This document shows positions 8,995-16,563 of a DNA stretch of 64,000 bases, piece after piece. A model generated the notes under the pieces. That model saw only the letters and a list, made by a program, of their open reading frames with translations, ran no database searches and was not told the origin of the DNA. The position numbers and the translations under genes are program-made. This DNA is from JAGRGG01 sp965217265 (lineage in GTDB: Bacteria > Pseudomonadota > Alphaproteobacteria > Geminicoccales > Geminicoccaceae), in the NCBI GenBank assembly GCA_965217265.1, contig CBDCHP010000015.1, positions 1-64,000 of the forward strand. Reading direction: 5' to 3'. Positions within the stretch are counted from its first letter, which is position 1. Every line of letters begins with the position of its first letter.

Positions 8995-10136
8995 ACCCGT
9001 CGCGCGCCGACGTCGCGCCCGCCTTCTCCGGCAGCTACGACCCGGCCGACGTCGTGTTCCTCCTCAAGCCGGTGCGACAGGTCGAGGCCGGCCCCGCACC
9101 GCTCGAAAAGGAGGCCCTGCTGCAAAGCGGCCGGCGGCACTACTCGGAGATGGTGGCGCTAGAGACGCCGCCGGACGACGCCTACACGCGGATCTTCGAG
9201 GACGCGCTCGAACGCCACCAGGACCGCATGGGGCGCGAGGTCGCCGAGCTGGCGCTGGCCCTGGATGCCGGCATCGACGGGCCGATCACGCTGGCCAGCC
9301 TCGTGCGGGCGGGCGTGCCGCTCGGCGTCCTGCTCGGCCGCAGCCTGCGAACGCTCGGCCGCGACGTCGTTCATTTCGGCGTGTCGATCATCCGCGACCG
9401 CGGCATCGACACGGTCGCGCTCGACGCCATCTTGGCGCGAAGGCCGCTCGGCGGCCTCGTCTTCGTCGACGGCTGGACCGGCAAGGGGGCGATCGCCGGC
9501 GAACTGGAGACGGCTTTGCGCCGGCGGGTGCCGCAGGTCGCGCCGCGGCTCGTCGTCCTGGCCGATCCTTGCGGCCGGGCTTGGCTGTCGGCGAGTTTCG
9601 AGGACTGGCTGATCCCGTCCGGCATCCTCGGCGGCACCGTCTCCGGCCTCGTCAGCCGATCGGTCTTGAACGACGAGGCGGTCAAGGCCGGCGACTTCCA
9701 CGCCACGGTGGTGCAAGAGGGCCTGCGCCGGGCCGACGTCTCGGTCCGCTTCGCCGACGCCGTCCACCGCAAGGCGCTCGGCCACTTGGGATCGGCGACC
9801 CCCGCCGCCGTCCCGGCCGCCGCCCGCGCCGCCGTGCGCGCGGCGGCGGCGGCGGCCGTGGCCGGCGTGGCGGAACTCTACGGCATCGACGATCGCAACC
9901 GCATCAAGCCGGGCATCGCGGAGGCGACGCGCGCCGTTCTCAGGCGCGCGCCCGAGCGGGTGCTCGTGCGCGACGAGGACGACCCCGACCTCGCCGGCAT
10001 CGTGCACCTGGCCCGCGAGCGCGGGGTCGAGATCACTGTCGGCCCCGACCTTCTCGGCCCCTACCGGGCGGCGACGCTGATCCGCGACGCGCGGCGGGGC
10101 GCGACGGGCCTTCAAAAGGCGCGCGAAAAAAACTAG
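8991..10136 (+). CDS. StiP-like cysteine protease-fold protein of the Ter module
   Basis: A 381-residue protein matching the StiP family, named a cysteine protease family although older annotation called it phosphoribosyltransferase-like. Recognised by FSGSYDPADVVFLLKP at residues 11-26, HYSEMVALE near 46 and the FVDGWTGKGAI segment near 160, which includes a PRPP-loop-like turn. A conserved DxxGRAW region and RSVLNDEAVKAGDFHATV follow. Proteolytic or transfer activity has not been settled from the sequence. It belongs to the same translationally coupled unit as the PRTase and HAD genes and is the usual neighbour in ter loci. Confidence 0.8.
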   Translation: MNPSRADVAPAFSGSYDPADVVFLLKPVRQVEAGPAPLEKEALLQSGRRHYSEMVALETPPDDAYTRIFEDALERHQDRMGREVAELALALDAGIDGPITLASLVRAGVPLGVLLGRSLRTLGRDVVHFGVSIIRDRGIDTVALDAILARRPLGGLVFVDGWTGKGAIAGELETALRRRVPQVAPRLVVLADPCGRAWLSASFEDWLIPSGILGGTVSGLVSRSVLNDEAVKAGDFHATVVQEGLRRADVSVRFADAVHRKALGHLGSATPAAVPAAARAAVRAAAAAAVAGVAELYGIDDRNRIKPGIAEATRAVLRRAPERVLVRDEDDPDLAGIVHLARERGVEITVGPDLLGPYRAATLIRDARRGATGLQKAREKN

Positions 10137-10176
10137 ACCGGATCGACGGTCGCGCGGTTGAGGAACGAACACGATA

Positions 10177-11208
10177 ATGACGCCGATCAACGCGCCCATG
10201 ACCGACCGCTTGAGGCCGTCGGTCGTCGAGCTTTCCGCCAACCACGCCGCGCGGCCGGGGCCGCAGGTCCAAGGCATCGCGAGGGCGATGCGGCTGGGCG
10301 CCACCCTCTACGTGCCGGTGATCCACCCGGCGATCGCCGAGATCGTGGCGGGCCGGCGGATCCCGGGGCTGCGCTCGGTCGTCTTGTGCCTCGAAGACGC
10401 CCTGCACGTGGCCGACATCGAGCGCGGCCTTGCGGCCCTCGCGCGGCTGCTCGCCGGGCTGACGGCGCGAGACGGCGCCCTCCCCGGCGGCGGCGCCGGC
10501 CCGCTCTTGTTCGTGCGCCCGCGCAATTTGGACATGGCGCGGGTGCTGGCGCAGACGCCCGGCATCCGCCTCGTCGACGGCTTCGTCGCGCCGAAGATCG
10601 ACGTCGAGGGCCTCGAAGGATGGTGGGACGTCGCCGCCGCCGCCGACTTGAGCTTGATGCCCACCTTGGAACGGCGCTGGGTCTTCGATCCCGTGCATCT
10701 GGCCGAGTTCGGCGCCGCACTCGAAGGGCTCGACCAGGACCGTCTGCTCGCGCTTCGCGTCGGCGGCAACGACCTGCTCGGCCTGCTCGGCCTGCGCCGC
10801 CTGCGCGGCCGCACCGTCTACGAAGGGCCCTTGTTCTCGATCCTGTCGCAGGCGGTCTGCCAGCTCGGCGCGCGCGGCTTTCCCCTGACAGCACCGGTCT
10901 TCGACATCATCGACGACGTCGAGACCCTGGCCCTGGAGAGCCGCCGGGACGTCGAATTCGGCTTCGTCGCCAAGACCGCGATCCACCCCTTGCAGATCCC
11001 GGTCATCGAGGCCGCCTTCGCCGCCGACGAGGCCGAACTCGACATGGCGCGCGCGATCCTGGCACACGACGCCCGCGCCGTCTTTCGCCACGCCGGCGCG
11101 ATGGCCGAAGCGGCGACGCACCGCCGCTGGGCCGAGCGCCTCGTGGCCCGCGCCGCGGGCTACGGCGTCGCCCGCGGCCCCGCGGGCGACGCCGTAGCCG
11201 CCACCTGA
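10177..11208 (+). CDS. HpcH/HpaI-CitE-like C-C lyase of the Ter module
   Basis: A 343-residue TIM-barrel protein of the HpcH/HpaI aldolase and citrate-lyase-beta superfamily. It has the LYVPVIHP strand near residue 45, the Mg2+-binding acidic VVLCLEDALH near 72, LLFVRPRN near 110 and GFVAPKID near 134. The IHP motif near 270 (KTAIHPLQIPVIE) is typical of the CitE family. It is the fifth member of the predicted Ter metabolite pathway, where it may make or break a carbon-carbon bond. It starts 40 bases after the StiP gene. The last 14 codons contain a perfect 20-bp inverted repeat that may stop transcription. Confidence 0.82.
   Translation: MTPINAPMTDRLRPSVVELSANHAARPGPQVQGIARAMRLGATLYVPVIHPAIAEIVAGRRIPGLRSVVLCLEDALHVADIERGLAALARLLAGLTARDGALPGGGAGPLLFVRPRNLDMARVLAQTPGIRLVDGFVAPKIDVEGLEGWWDVAAAADLSLMPTLERRWVFDPVHLAEFGAALEGLDQDRLLALRVGGNDLLGLLGLRRLRGRTVYEGPLFSILSQAVCQLGARGFPLTAPVFDIIDDVETLALESRRDVEFGFVAKTAIHPLQIPVIEAAFAADEAELDMARAILAHDARAVFRHAGAMAEAATHRRWAERLVARAAGYGVARGPAGDAVAAT
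11158..11199. repeat. Perfect 20-bp inverted repeat at the 3' end of the lyase gene
   Basis: The left arm (11158-11177, starting GGCTACGGCG) and right arm (11180-11199, ending CGCCGTAGCC) are exact reverse complements with only CC between them. The repeat lies inside the coding sequence, ending 10 bases before the stop of the CitE-like gene. It could act as an intragenic terminator hairpin or extrude as a cruciform. Confidence 0.85.
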
Positions 11209-11361
11209 TCGGCCTACCTCGTCGCCGTCGACGTCAAGCTCCCAGCGAAAGAGCGGTACGTGGCGCGGGGCCGGCCTCTGGCCCTTGATAGTCTTGATCC
11301 TCTCGGCCGCTCGAAGGAGAGGAGACCTGCCGCGGCACGAAGCGCCTTCTGCGCCCCGCCG

Positions 11362-11643
11362 TCAAAAGTCCCACCAGCGACCGATACGCACGCCGACGCG
11401 GCTGCCTTCGAGGCTGCCGTCGGTGCCGACGCCGACGGTGCCGATGGGCGTGCCGACCGACGCGCCCGCGCCGCGGCCGCCGATCGAGGCCGAGCAGCCG
11501 CCGAGCGCCACGATCAGGGCGAGGGCGAGCGCCGCCCTTGGGTGCGTTAACGGCCGTCCAGGGGCTTTGAAGCGATCTCGATCCTCCTGCCGCGCGTCGC
11601 ACGGCGTTGTTTGAGGCCACCGGCCCCTTGCCAAGCCCGTCAT
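11362..11643 (-). CDS. Small putative lipoprotein coupled to the replication-like gene
   Basis: A 93-residue protein whose ATG overlaps the stop of the upstream helix-turn-helix gene (ATGA at 11640-11643), which argues that it is truly translated and coupled. Residues 34-50 form a hydrophobic segment ending in the lipobox-like LGGC, then a glycine/serine-rich stretch and a WWDF C-terminus. The 33-residue region before the hydrophobic core is long for a lipoprotein signal, so an internal non-ATG start closer to the core is possible. Function unknown; no family recognised. Confidence 0.55.
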   Translation of the reverse strand: MTGLARGRWPQTTPCDARQEDRDRFKAPGRPLTHPRAALALALIVALGGCSASIGGRGAGASVGTPIGTVGVGTDGSLEGSRVGVRIGRWWDF

Positions 11644-12815
11644 CGCGAGGCCCCCCGCTCGTGCCGGACGAAGGCGGTGAGGGCCGCGAGGCGGCTCTCG
11701 ACCAAGCCGAGCGCGCAATCGTCGAGCAACAGGTTTCGTTGGCTTGCCCAGTGCTGATAGGGCCTGACGACGGCGAGTGCCGCTCGCTGCGCGGCGCCGG
11801 GCTCGTTCTTGTCAAGCGCGGCGAAGGCCGCTTCGACCTGCGCCGCGAGGCGCCGGTCGCAACGCCGCGCCACGCGAAGCGCGTCGCTGCGAAGCGGCCG
11901 GCAGGCCAAGGCCGGTGCCAGTTGCAAGACCTTGGCGAGGGCGGCGACGGTGTCTCTCGTCCTTGGTGAGAGCGGCCTTTCCTCGGGTGCTCCTGCCCCT
12001 TCTTGCCGGGGTGACGGCGCGCCCGGCGGCGCGTGCCCGAGCGTGAGCGAGGGTGCGGCTGCATGACTCGTAAGAGCTTCTTGAGGCTTTGCCTCTTCGT
12101 GGGCACTTTTGTCACATCGGCAAGCCACGATCGGCGGCGGACTGTCTTCTTCGATCAACAGCTTAGCGTCACGATCCGTTGCATCAGCAAGGATGGTGCC
12201 GATGGTCATTTCTGTCACATCGGCACCGGCTTCGAAGGCGTTGCCGATAACTGTTTTTGTCACATCGGCACCGGCGGGTTGAGTGCCTTTGCGGTAGCGT
12301 GCGGCGTAGGCCGCCCGCCTGCCCGCAAGATCGTTGAGCAGCCGCACGGCGTCGCGGACGAGCGGTACCTCGCCCGCCCGCAACCGGGCACGTTCGTGCT
12401 CGCCCAGCGCCTCCGCCGGCAGGCACGGCCAGTAGGCGTGCCGCCAGCCCTTGCCCTTGACCGGGTGCGGCTCCCTGACGACGAGGCCGGCGCCCTCCAG
12501 CGCCCGCACCGCCCGCGCCACCGTGCGCCGGCAGCCGACGCCGGCACGATCGGCGATCGTGTCCTGGCGGGCGAACGCGCCGCCCCGCATCTGGCCGTAG
12601 CCGGCGATCGCCTCGGCGACGACGCGGGCGGTGGGCTTGAGCCCGCCCGCCTTGACCGCGGCGAGCCAGAGCGCGGCGCGGCGCGGCGTCAGGGTCTTGA
12701 CGGCGATCCGATCGGCGAAGGCGGCGGGATCGGGGCCGCGCGCCGCGCGGCGCGTCGGGGAGGGTGGAAGGTCAGTCGGCACCCCGCGGTGCCGCAAAAT
12801 GTCGAGGGTACGCAT
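11640..12815 (-). CDS. Winged-helix DNA-binding protein, candidate plasmid replication initiator
   Basis: A 391-residue basic protein. Residues about 55-125 make a winged-helix domain (helix 2 and 3 region RQDTIADRAGVGCRRTVARAV, then ALEGAGLVVREP), the kind used by alphaproteobacterial plasmid replication proteins. Residues 180-215 hold a 15-residue tandem repeat starting GADVT. The remaining C-terminal part is alanine/arginine-rich and unrecognised. The coding sequence contains iteron-like DNA repeats, the region upstream has short direct repeats, and a lipoprotein gene is coupled downstream. It could instead be a chromosomal regulator; the replication role is inference from domain and repeats. 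Confidence 0.5.
   Translation of the reverse strand: MRTLDILRHRGVPTDLPPSPTRRAARGPDPAAFADRIAVKTLTPRRAALWLAAVKAGGLKPTARVVAEAIAGYGQMRGGAFARQDTIADRAGVGCRRTVARAVRALEGAGLVVREPHPVKGKGWRHAYWPCLPAEALGEHERARLRAGEVPLVRDAVRLLNDLAGRRAAYAARYRKGTQPAGADVTKTVIGNAFEAGADVTEMTIGTILADATDRDAKLLIEEDSPPPIVACRCDKSAHEEAKPQEALTSHAAAPSLTLGHAPPGAPSPRQEGAGAPEERPLSPRTRDTVAALAKVLQLAPALACRPLRSDALRVARRCDRRLAAQVEAAFAALDKNEPGAAQRAALAVVRPYQHWASQRNLLLDDCALGLVESRLAALTAFVRHERGASR
12110..12275. repeat. Iteron-like repeats inside the replication-like gene
   Basis: The 13-mer TGTCACATCGGCA occurs three times in the same orientation at 12110-12122, 12213-12225 and 12258-12270. The last two belong to 34-base units (12197-12230 and 12242-12275) that also carry an inverted TGCCGAT arm nine bases before the 13-mer and repeat with a 45-base period. 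The first copy is read in a different codon frame from the other two, encoding CRCDKS rather than GADVTK/GADVTE. The conservation is therefore at DNA level, as expected for protein-binding iterons. Confidence 0.7.
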
Positions 12816-12878
12816 TGCGCCCTTGCTCTTTCTGGGCGCCGCGCGATATAAGCCGGCATGCTCTTGCTCGGCTGTTGT

Positions 12879-12907
12879 TCGTGGTATCGCGGTGTCGTGG
12901 TATCGCG
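12879..12907. repeat. Tandem direct repeat upstream of the replication-like gene
   Basis: TCGTGGTATCGCG occurs at 12879-12891 and again at 12895-12907, a 16-base period, 64-92 bases upstream of the gene start. Helical-turn-scale spacing suggests two adjacent protein-binding sites, possibly for autoregulation. The 529-base gap 12816-13344 holds no gene; it contains this repeat, the following hairpin and the sdh-operon operator. Confidence 0.5.
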
Positions 12908-12923
12908 CGACAGTGGAACTCTG

Positions 12924-12956
12924 AAGGCCCCCGCTGCTGCTAACAGCGGGGGCCTT
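12924..12956. terminator. 13-bp GC-rich hairpin, terminator-like
   Basis: Arms AAGGCCCCCGCTG (12924-12936) and CAGCGGGGGCCTT (12944-12956) pair perfectly around a 7-base loop; TTTTC follows shortly after on the plus strand. The A-start and T-end make it a candidate terminator in either direction. It would insulate the replication-like gene from the downstream operon. Confidence 0.6.
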
Positions 12957-13167
12957 CGCGTTTTCAAGGGTTCGGCTCGTCCTAGGTCATCGCTTGGTTC
13001 CTTCGCGTCGCGGCCGATTGAAGCACAAGCCGCCGCCCGCGTCCTCCCCTTACGTCCGACGAGGACGCACGCGAGCCCTCGCGTGTGACGCCCCTCCCCT
13101 CGCCCCGTGCCACCAAGCGGTGGGACGGGGCGTTCGGCGCCGATCTTTCCCCGGACGCCTAACTTTA

Positions 13168-13204
13168 GCAAATATCAAACAACGTAAATTTGTTTGACAG
13201 TTTG
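13168..13204 (+). promoter_or_regulatory. Operator and promoter of the sdh-fum-TTT operon
   Basis: A perfect inverted repeat TCAAACAA (13175-13182) and TTGTTTGA (13190-13197) with a 7-base centre sits in an AT-rich island. Outer arms GCAAA and TTTGC extend the symmetry to 13168-13204. A TTGACA -35-like hexamer (13194-13199) overlaps its right arm, so a regulator bound here would control access to the promoter of the operon starting at 13345. Which regulator binds is not known; the LysR gene at the end of the operon is one candidate. Confidence 0.6.
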
Positions 13205-13344
13205 CGAAATTATGGGATCATCCGCCTAGCCTGCATCGCGCAAGACGGGATCATTTAAGGGAGAGCGGGATCGGCGCGCACCAACACGACGCCCGCGCCG
13301 GCGCGCAGTCGCCGACCGGCGCGGGCCGCCGCGAGGGGGCGCTG

Positions 13345-14091
13345 ATGGTCGAGGCGACGGGCGCGAACGCGGGCGAAACGCTCAAGGTGCGCGTCTGGCG
13401 CGGCAAGGACGAGGGGCGGTTCGAGGCCTACGAGGTCCCCGCCCGCGCGAACCAGACCGTCCTCGACGTCGTCACCGAGATCCAGCGCCACCACGAGCCG
13501 GCGCTGGCCTACCGCTTCGCCTGCCGGGTCGGCATGTGCGGCTCCTGCGCCATGACGGTCAACGGGCGCCCGCGCTGGACCTGCCGCACGCACGCCAAGC
13601 GCGTCGTCGAGAACGGCGAACTGACCATCGAGCCGCTGCGCAACATGCCGCGCATCAAGGACCTTGCCTGCGACATGAGCGAATTCTTCGCCAAGTGGCA
13701 CGAGGCCGGCGGCAGGTTCGAGGGCAAGGCGACGCGCCGCGACCCGGCGTTCGAGGTCGACCCGAAGAGCCGCGAGCGCCGACGCGCCGACGCCGGCATC
13801 GCCTGCATCAATTGCGGCGTCTGCCACGCCGCTTGCGACGTCGTCGCCTGGAACGACGCCTACGTCGGACCGGCCGCCCTCAACCGCGCCTGGACCCTGC
13901 TCAACGACGAGCGGCACGCGACGCCGGGCGAGACGCTGGCCAAGGCGACGGCGGGCGGCGGCTGCGCCTCCTGCCACACGCAGGGCAACTGCATGCGGCA
14001 CTGCCCGGTCGGCATCAGCCCGACGCGGAGCATCGCCGGCATCAAGCGGATGAGCCTGATCGACCTGCTGAGGTGGGGGCGGCCGTCGTGA
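13345..14091 (+). CDS. Succinate dehydrogenase/fumarate reductase-like iron-sulfur subunit
   Basis: A 248-residue SdhB/FrdB-like electron-transfer subunit. The N-terminal domain has the [2Fe-2S] ligands in CRVGMCGSC with the fourth Cys in WTCRTHAK (about residues 63-83). The C-terminal domain has CINCGVCHAACD near residue 153 and CASCHTQGNCMRHCPVG near residue 213 for the [4Fe-4S] and [3Fe-4S] clusters. It passes electrons from the flavoprotein to quinone through the membrane subunits. It is the first gene of the operon and ends in a GTGA overlap with the next gene. Gene order B-C-D-A is unlike the usual C-D-A-B of housekeeping SDH. Confidence 0.88.
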   Translation: MVEATGANAGETLKVRVWRGKDEGRFEAYEVPARANQTVLDVVTEIQRHHEPALAYRFACRVGMCGSCAMTVNGRPRWTCRTHAKRVVENGELTIEPLRNMPRIKDLACDMSEFFAKWHEAGGRFEGKATRRDPAFEVDPKSRERRRADAGIACINCGVCHAACDVVAWNDAYVGPAALNRAWTLLNDERHATPGETLAKATAGGGCASCHTQGNCMRHCPVGISPTRSIAGIKRMSLIDLLRWGRPS

Positions 14092-14429
14092 GCGAGGCCC
14101 GGCTGTTTGCCTTGCAGCGCCTCACGGCGATGGTCATGGGGCCGCTCGTCGTCGTCCACCTCGGCGTCATGGTCTACGCGGTGCAAGGCGGCTTGAGCGC
14201 GAACGAGATCCTGGCGCGCACCGGCTCAAGCCTCCTCTGGCCGCTGTTCTACCTCCTCTTCGTCGTCGCCGCCGCGATCCACGCGCCGATCGGCCTGCGC
14301 AACGTTCTGCGCGAGTGGACCCGGCTGCCGACCCGCGCCGTCGACTGGGCGATGGGCCTGTTCGCCGTCCTGCTCCTGGCCTTGGGCGTGCGCGCCGTCG
14401 TCGCCGTCTCGGGGTGGGCCGCACCGTGA
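14088..14429 (+). CDS. SDH-like membrane anchor subunit, SdhC-type
   Basis: A 113-residue protein with three hydrophobic segments (about residues 11-35, 45-67 and 83-105). Histidines within or next to helices (VVVHLGVMVYA and AAAIHAPIGLRNV) are positioned like the heme ligands of SDH anchor subunits. The GTG start overlaps the preceding stop. It should bind quinone and possibly heme b and anchor the flavoprotein/iron-sulfur dimer at the inner membrane. Confidence 0.75.
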   Translation: MSEARLFALQRLTAMVMGPLVVVHLGVMVYAVQGGLSANEILARTGSSLLWPLFYLLFVVAAAIHAPIGLRNVLREWTRLPTRAVDWAMGLFAVLLLALGVRAVVAVSGWAAP

Positions 14430-14794
14430 CGGCGACGTGGAGCACGAACCGCTCGCCGCGCCGGCACAAGAGCTACGTCGCTTTCTTGGGCCACCGTCTG
14501 TCGGGGATCGCGCTCGCCGTCTTCTTGCCGCTGCACTTCTTGACGCTCGGCCTCGCGCTCGAAGGCGCGGCGGCGCTGGACGGGTTCCTGGCGTTCGCCG
14601 AGATGCCGCTCGTCAAGCTGGCCGAGAGCGGGCTCGTCGTCCTCTTGTCGGTCCACCTCTTCTTCGGCGTGCGGCTGCTCGTGGTCGAACTCTTCGCCTG
14701 GCGCGACGACGACGACGACCGCGCCGCGCTGATCGGCTGGGGGGCCGGCGGCGCCGTCGCCGCCGGGCTGATCTTCCTGCTGGGGGCCTTTTGA
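14426..14794 (+). CDS. SDH-like membrane anchor subunit, SdhD-type
   Basis: A 122-residue protein starting at GTG 14426 inside a GTGA overlap. The early FLGHRLSGIAL motif is the HRxSG-type signature of SDH cytochrome b subunits. Three hydrophobic segments follow, with histidines in FLPLHFLTL and LLSVHLFFGVRLL suited to heme or quinone binding. It ends 4 bases before the flavoprotein gene. Together with the preceding gene it makes a two-subunit anchor. Confidence 0.78.
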   Translation: MTATWSTNRSPRRHKSYVAFLGHRLSGIALAVFLPLHFLTLGLALEGAAALDGFLAFAEMPLVKLAESGLVVLLSVHLFFGVRLLVVELFAWRDDDDDRAALIGWGAGGAVAAGLIFLLGAF

Positions 14795-14798
14795 AACG

Positions 14799-16538
14799 AT
14801 GCAGATCGAACGCCGCAAGACCGACATCGCGATCCTGGGCACCGGCGGCGCCGGGCTGTTCGCCGCCTTGCACGCCAAGCAGGCCAACCCCGACTTGGAC
14901 GTCACCCTCGTCGTCAAGGGCCTCACCGGCAAGTGCGGCTGCACCCGCATGGTCCAGGGCGGCTACAACGTGGCGTTGGCGCAAGGCGACAGCGTCGAGC
15001 GCCACTTCATGGACACGATCCACGGCGGCAAGTGGCTGCCGCGGCAGGACTTGGCCTGGCGCTTGTGCGTCGGCGCCGTCGAGCGCATCCGCGAGCTTGA
15101 GAACGAGGTCGGCTGCTTCTTCGATCGCAACCCGAACGGGACGCTGCACCAAAAGGCGTTCGCCGGGCAGAGCTTCGACCGCACGGTCCACAAGGCCGAC
15201 CAGACCGGCATCGAGATCATCAACCGGCTGATGGAACAGGTCTGGAACTTAGGGGTCGAAAGGCTCGAAGAGCACCGCGCCATCGAGTTGATCCCGGCCA
15301 AGGACGGCAGCGGCGTCGCCGGCGTCCTCCTCCTCGACGTGCGCGAGGGGGTCTACCGCCTCGTCCAGGCCAAGGCCGTGCTGCTGGCGACGGGGGCGGG
15401 CCCGACCATGTACCTCTACCACACGCCCTCGGGCGACAAGTCCTGCGACGGCTTGGCGATGGCGCTGCGCTACGGCCTCAAGCTGCGCGACATGGAGATG
15501 GTGCAGTTCCACCCGACGGGGCTGCTCGCCGGCCACCACACCCGCATGACCGGCACCGTGCTCGAAGAGGGGCTGCGCGGCGCCGGCGGCCACCTGCTCA
15601 ACGGCGACGGCGAGCGCTTCATGACCCGCTACGACCCGAAGGGCGAGCGCGCCACCCGCGACGTCGTCAGCCGCGGCATCTACGCCGAGATGCGGGCCGG
15701 GCGGACGAGCCCGATGCACGGCGTCTACATCAAGATGGGCCACCTAGGGCCGGAAAAGGTCGCCCGGGCGTTTCCCGGCATGGTCAAGCGCTGCGCCGAC
15801 AGCGGCTTCGACTTGGCCGGCGGCCTGGTCGAGGTGGTGCCAACGGCGCACTACCTCATGGGCGGGGTCGAGTTCGAGGTCGACTGTTCGACGGCGTCGC
15901 CGGGGCTGTTCGCGGCGGGCGAGGATTGCGGCGGCGTCCACGGCGCCAACCGCCTCGGCGGCAACGGCGTTGCCAACTCGACCGTGTTCGGCGGCATCGC
16001 CGGCGAGAGCATGGCCGCCTTCGTCGCTAAGGAGGGCTGCTGGCGCGACCCGGACGAGCGCCTGATCGACGCCGGCGTGGCGCGGGCCGAGACGCCGTTC
16101 TCGCTGAAGCGGGGCGACTTGTTCGACCTGCGCGAGCGGTTGTCGCACACGATGTGGGACGACGTCGGCGTGATGCGCACCGCCGAGGGTATCAGGCGCG
16201 CGCGGGCGAACTTGACCGATCACGCCGCCGAACTGCACCGCACGGGCCTCGCCGACGGCGATCGCACCTTCAACCTGACCTGGCACGACTGGCTCAATCT
16301 CGACAGCCTGATGGGCGTCTCGAAGGTCGTCGCCGCGGCCGCCGCCGCGCGCGAGGACAGCCGCGGCGCGCACTACCGCGAGGACCATCCCGAGACCGGC
16401 GACCTCGACGCGACGACCTACACGCGGGTCTCGCTCGACGGCGGGACGCTTGATCTAGAGATGGTGCCGGTCGCGTTCGACATCGTGCGGCCGGGGCAGT
16501 CGCTCGTCGAGGACGACGCGGCGACCGCCGCCGCTTGA
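14799..16538 (+). CDS. SDH/fumarate reductase-like flavoprotein with altered FAD-linkage motif
   Basis: A 579-residue SdhA/FrdA-family flavoprotein with the dinucleotide-binding ILGTGGAGLFAALHA at the N-terminus, FHPTGLL near residue 237, HYLMGGVEFEVD near 350 and HGANRLGGNGV near 380. In canonical SDH the FAD is covalently bound to a histidine in SHTVAAQGG; here the aligned stretch is GCTRMVQGG, with Cys in place of His, so covalent histidyl-FAD is unlikely. The LITEGARGEGG active-site stretch reads VLEEGLRGAGG, changing the usual Thr to Glu. The substrate may therefore be a substituted dicarboxylate rather than succinate. The consensus used for comparison is from memory. Confidence 0.8.
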   Translation: MQIERRKTDIAILGTGGAGLFAALHAKQANPDLDVTLVVKGLTGKCGCTRMVQGGYNVALAQGDSVERHFMDTIHGGKWLPRQDLAWRLCVGAVERIRELENEVGCFFDRNPNGTLHQKAFAGQSFDRTVHKADQTGIEIINRLMEQVWNLGVERLEEHRAIELIPAKDGSGVAGVLLLDVREGVYRLVQAKAVLLATGAGPTMYLYHTPSGDKSCDGLAMALRYGLKLRDMEMVQFHPTGLLAGHHTRMTGTVLEEGLRGAGGHLLNGDGERFMTRYDPKGERATRDVVSRGIYAEMRAGRTSPMHGVYIKMGHLGPEKVARAFPGMVKRCADSGFDLAGGLVEVVPTAHYLMGGVEFEVDCSTASPGLFAAGEDCGGVHGANRLGGNGVANSTVFGGIAGESMAAFVAKEGCWRDPDERLIDAGVARAETPFSLKRGDLFDLRERLSHTMWDDVGVMRTAEGIRRARANLTDHAAELHRTGLADGDRTFNLTWHDWLNLDSLMGVSKVVAAAAAAREDSRGAHYREDHPETGDLDATTYTRVSLDGGTLDLEMVPVAFDIVRPGQSLVEDDAATAAA

Positions 16539-16563
16539 GGCCAGCATTCGAGGGAGGAACGAC

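Noticed and set aside
11234..12115. 293-codon minus-strand frame next to the replication-like gene
   Set aside because: Overlaps the supported 11640-12815 frame and the lipoprotein; composition is Arg/Ser/Pro-rich with no motif.
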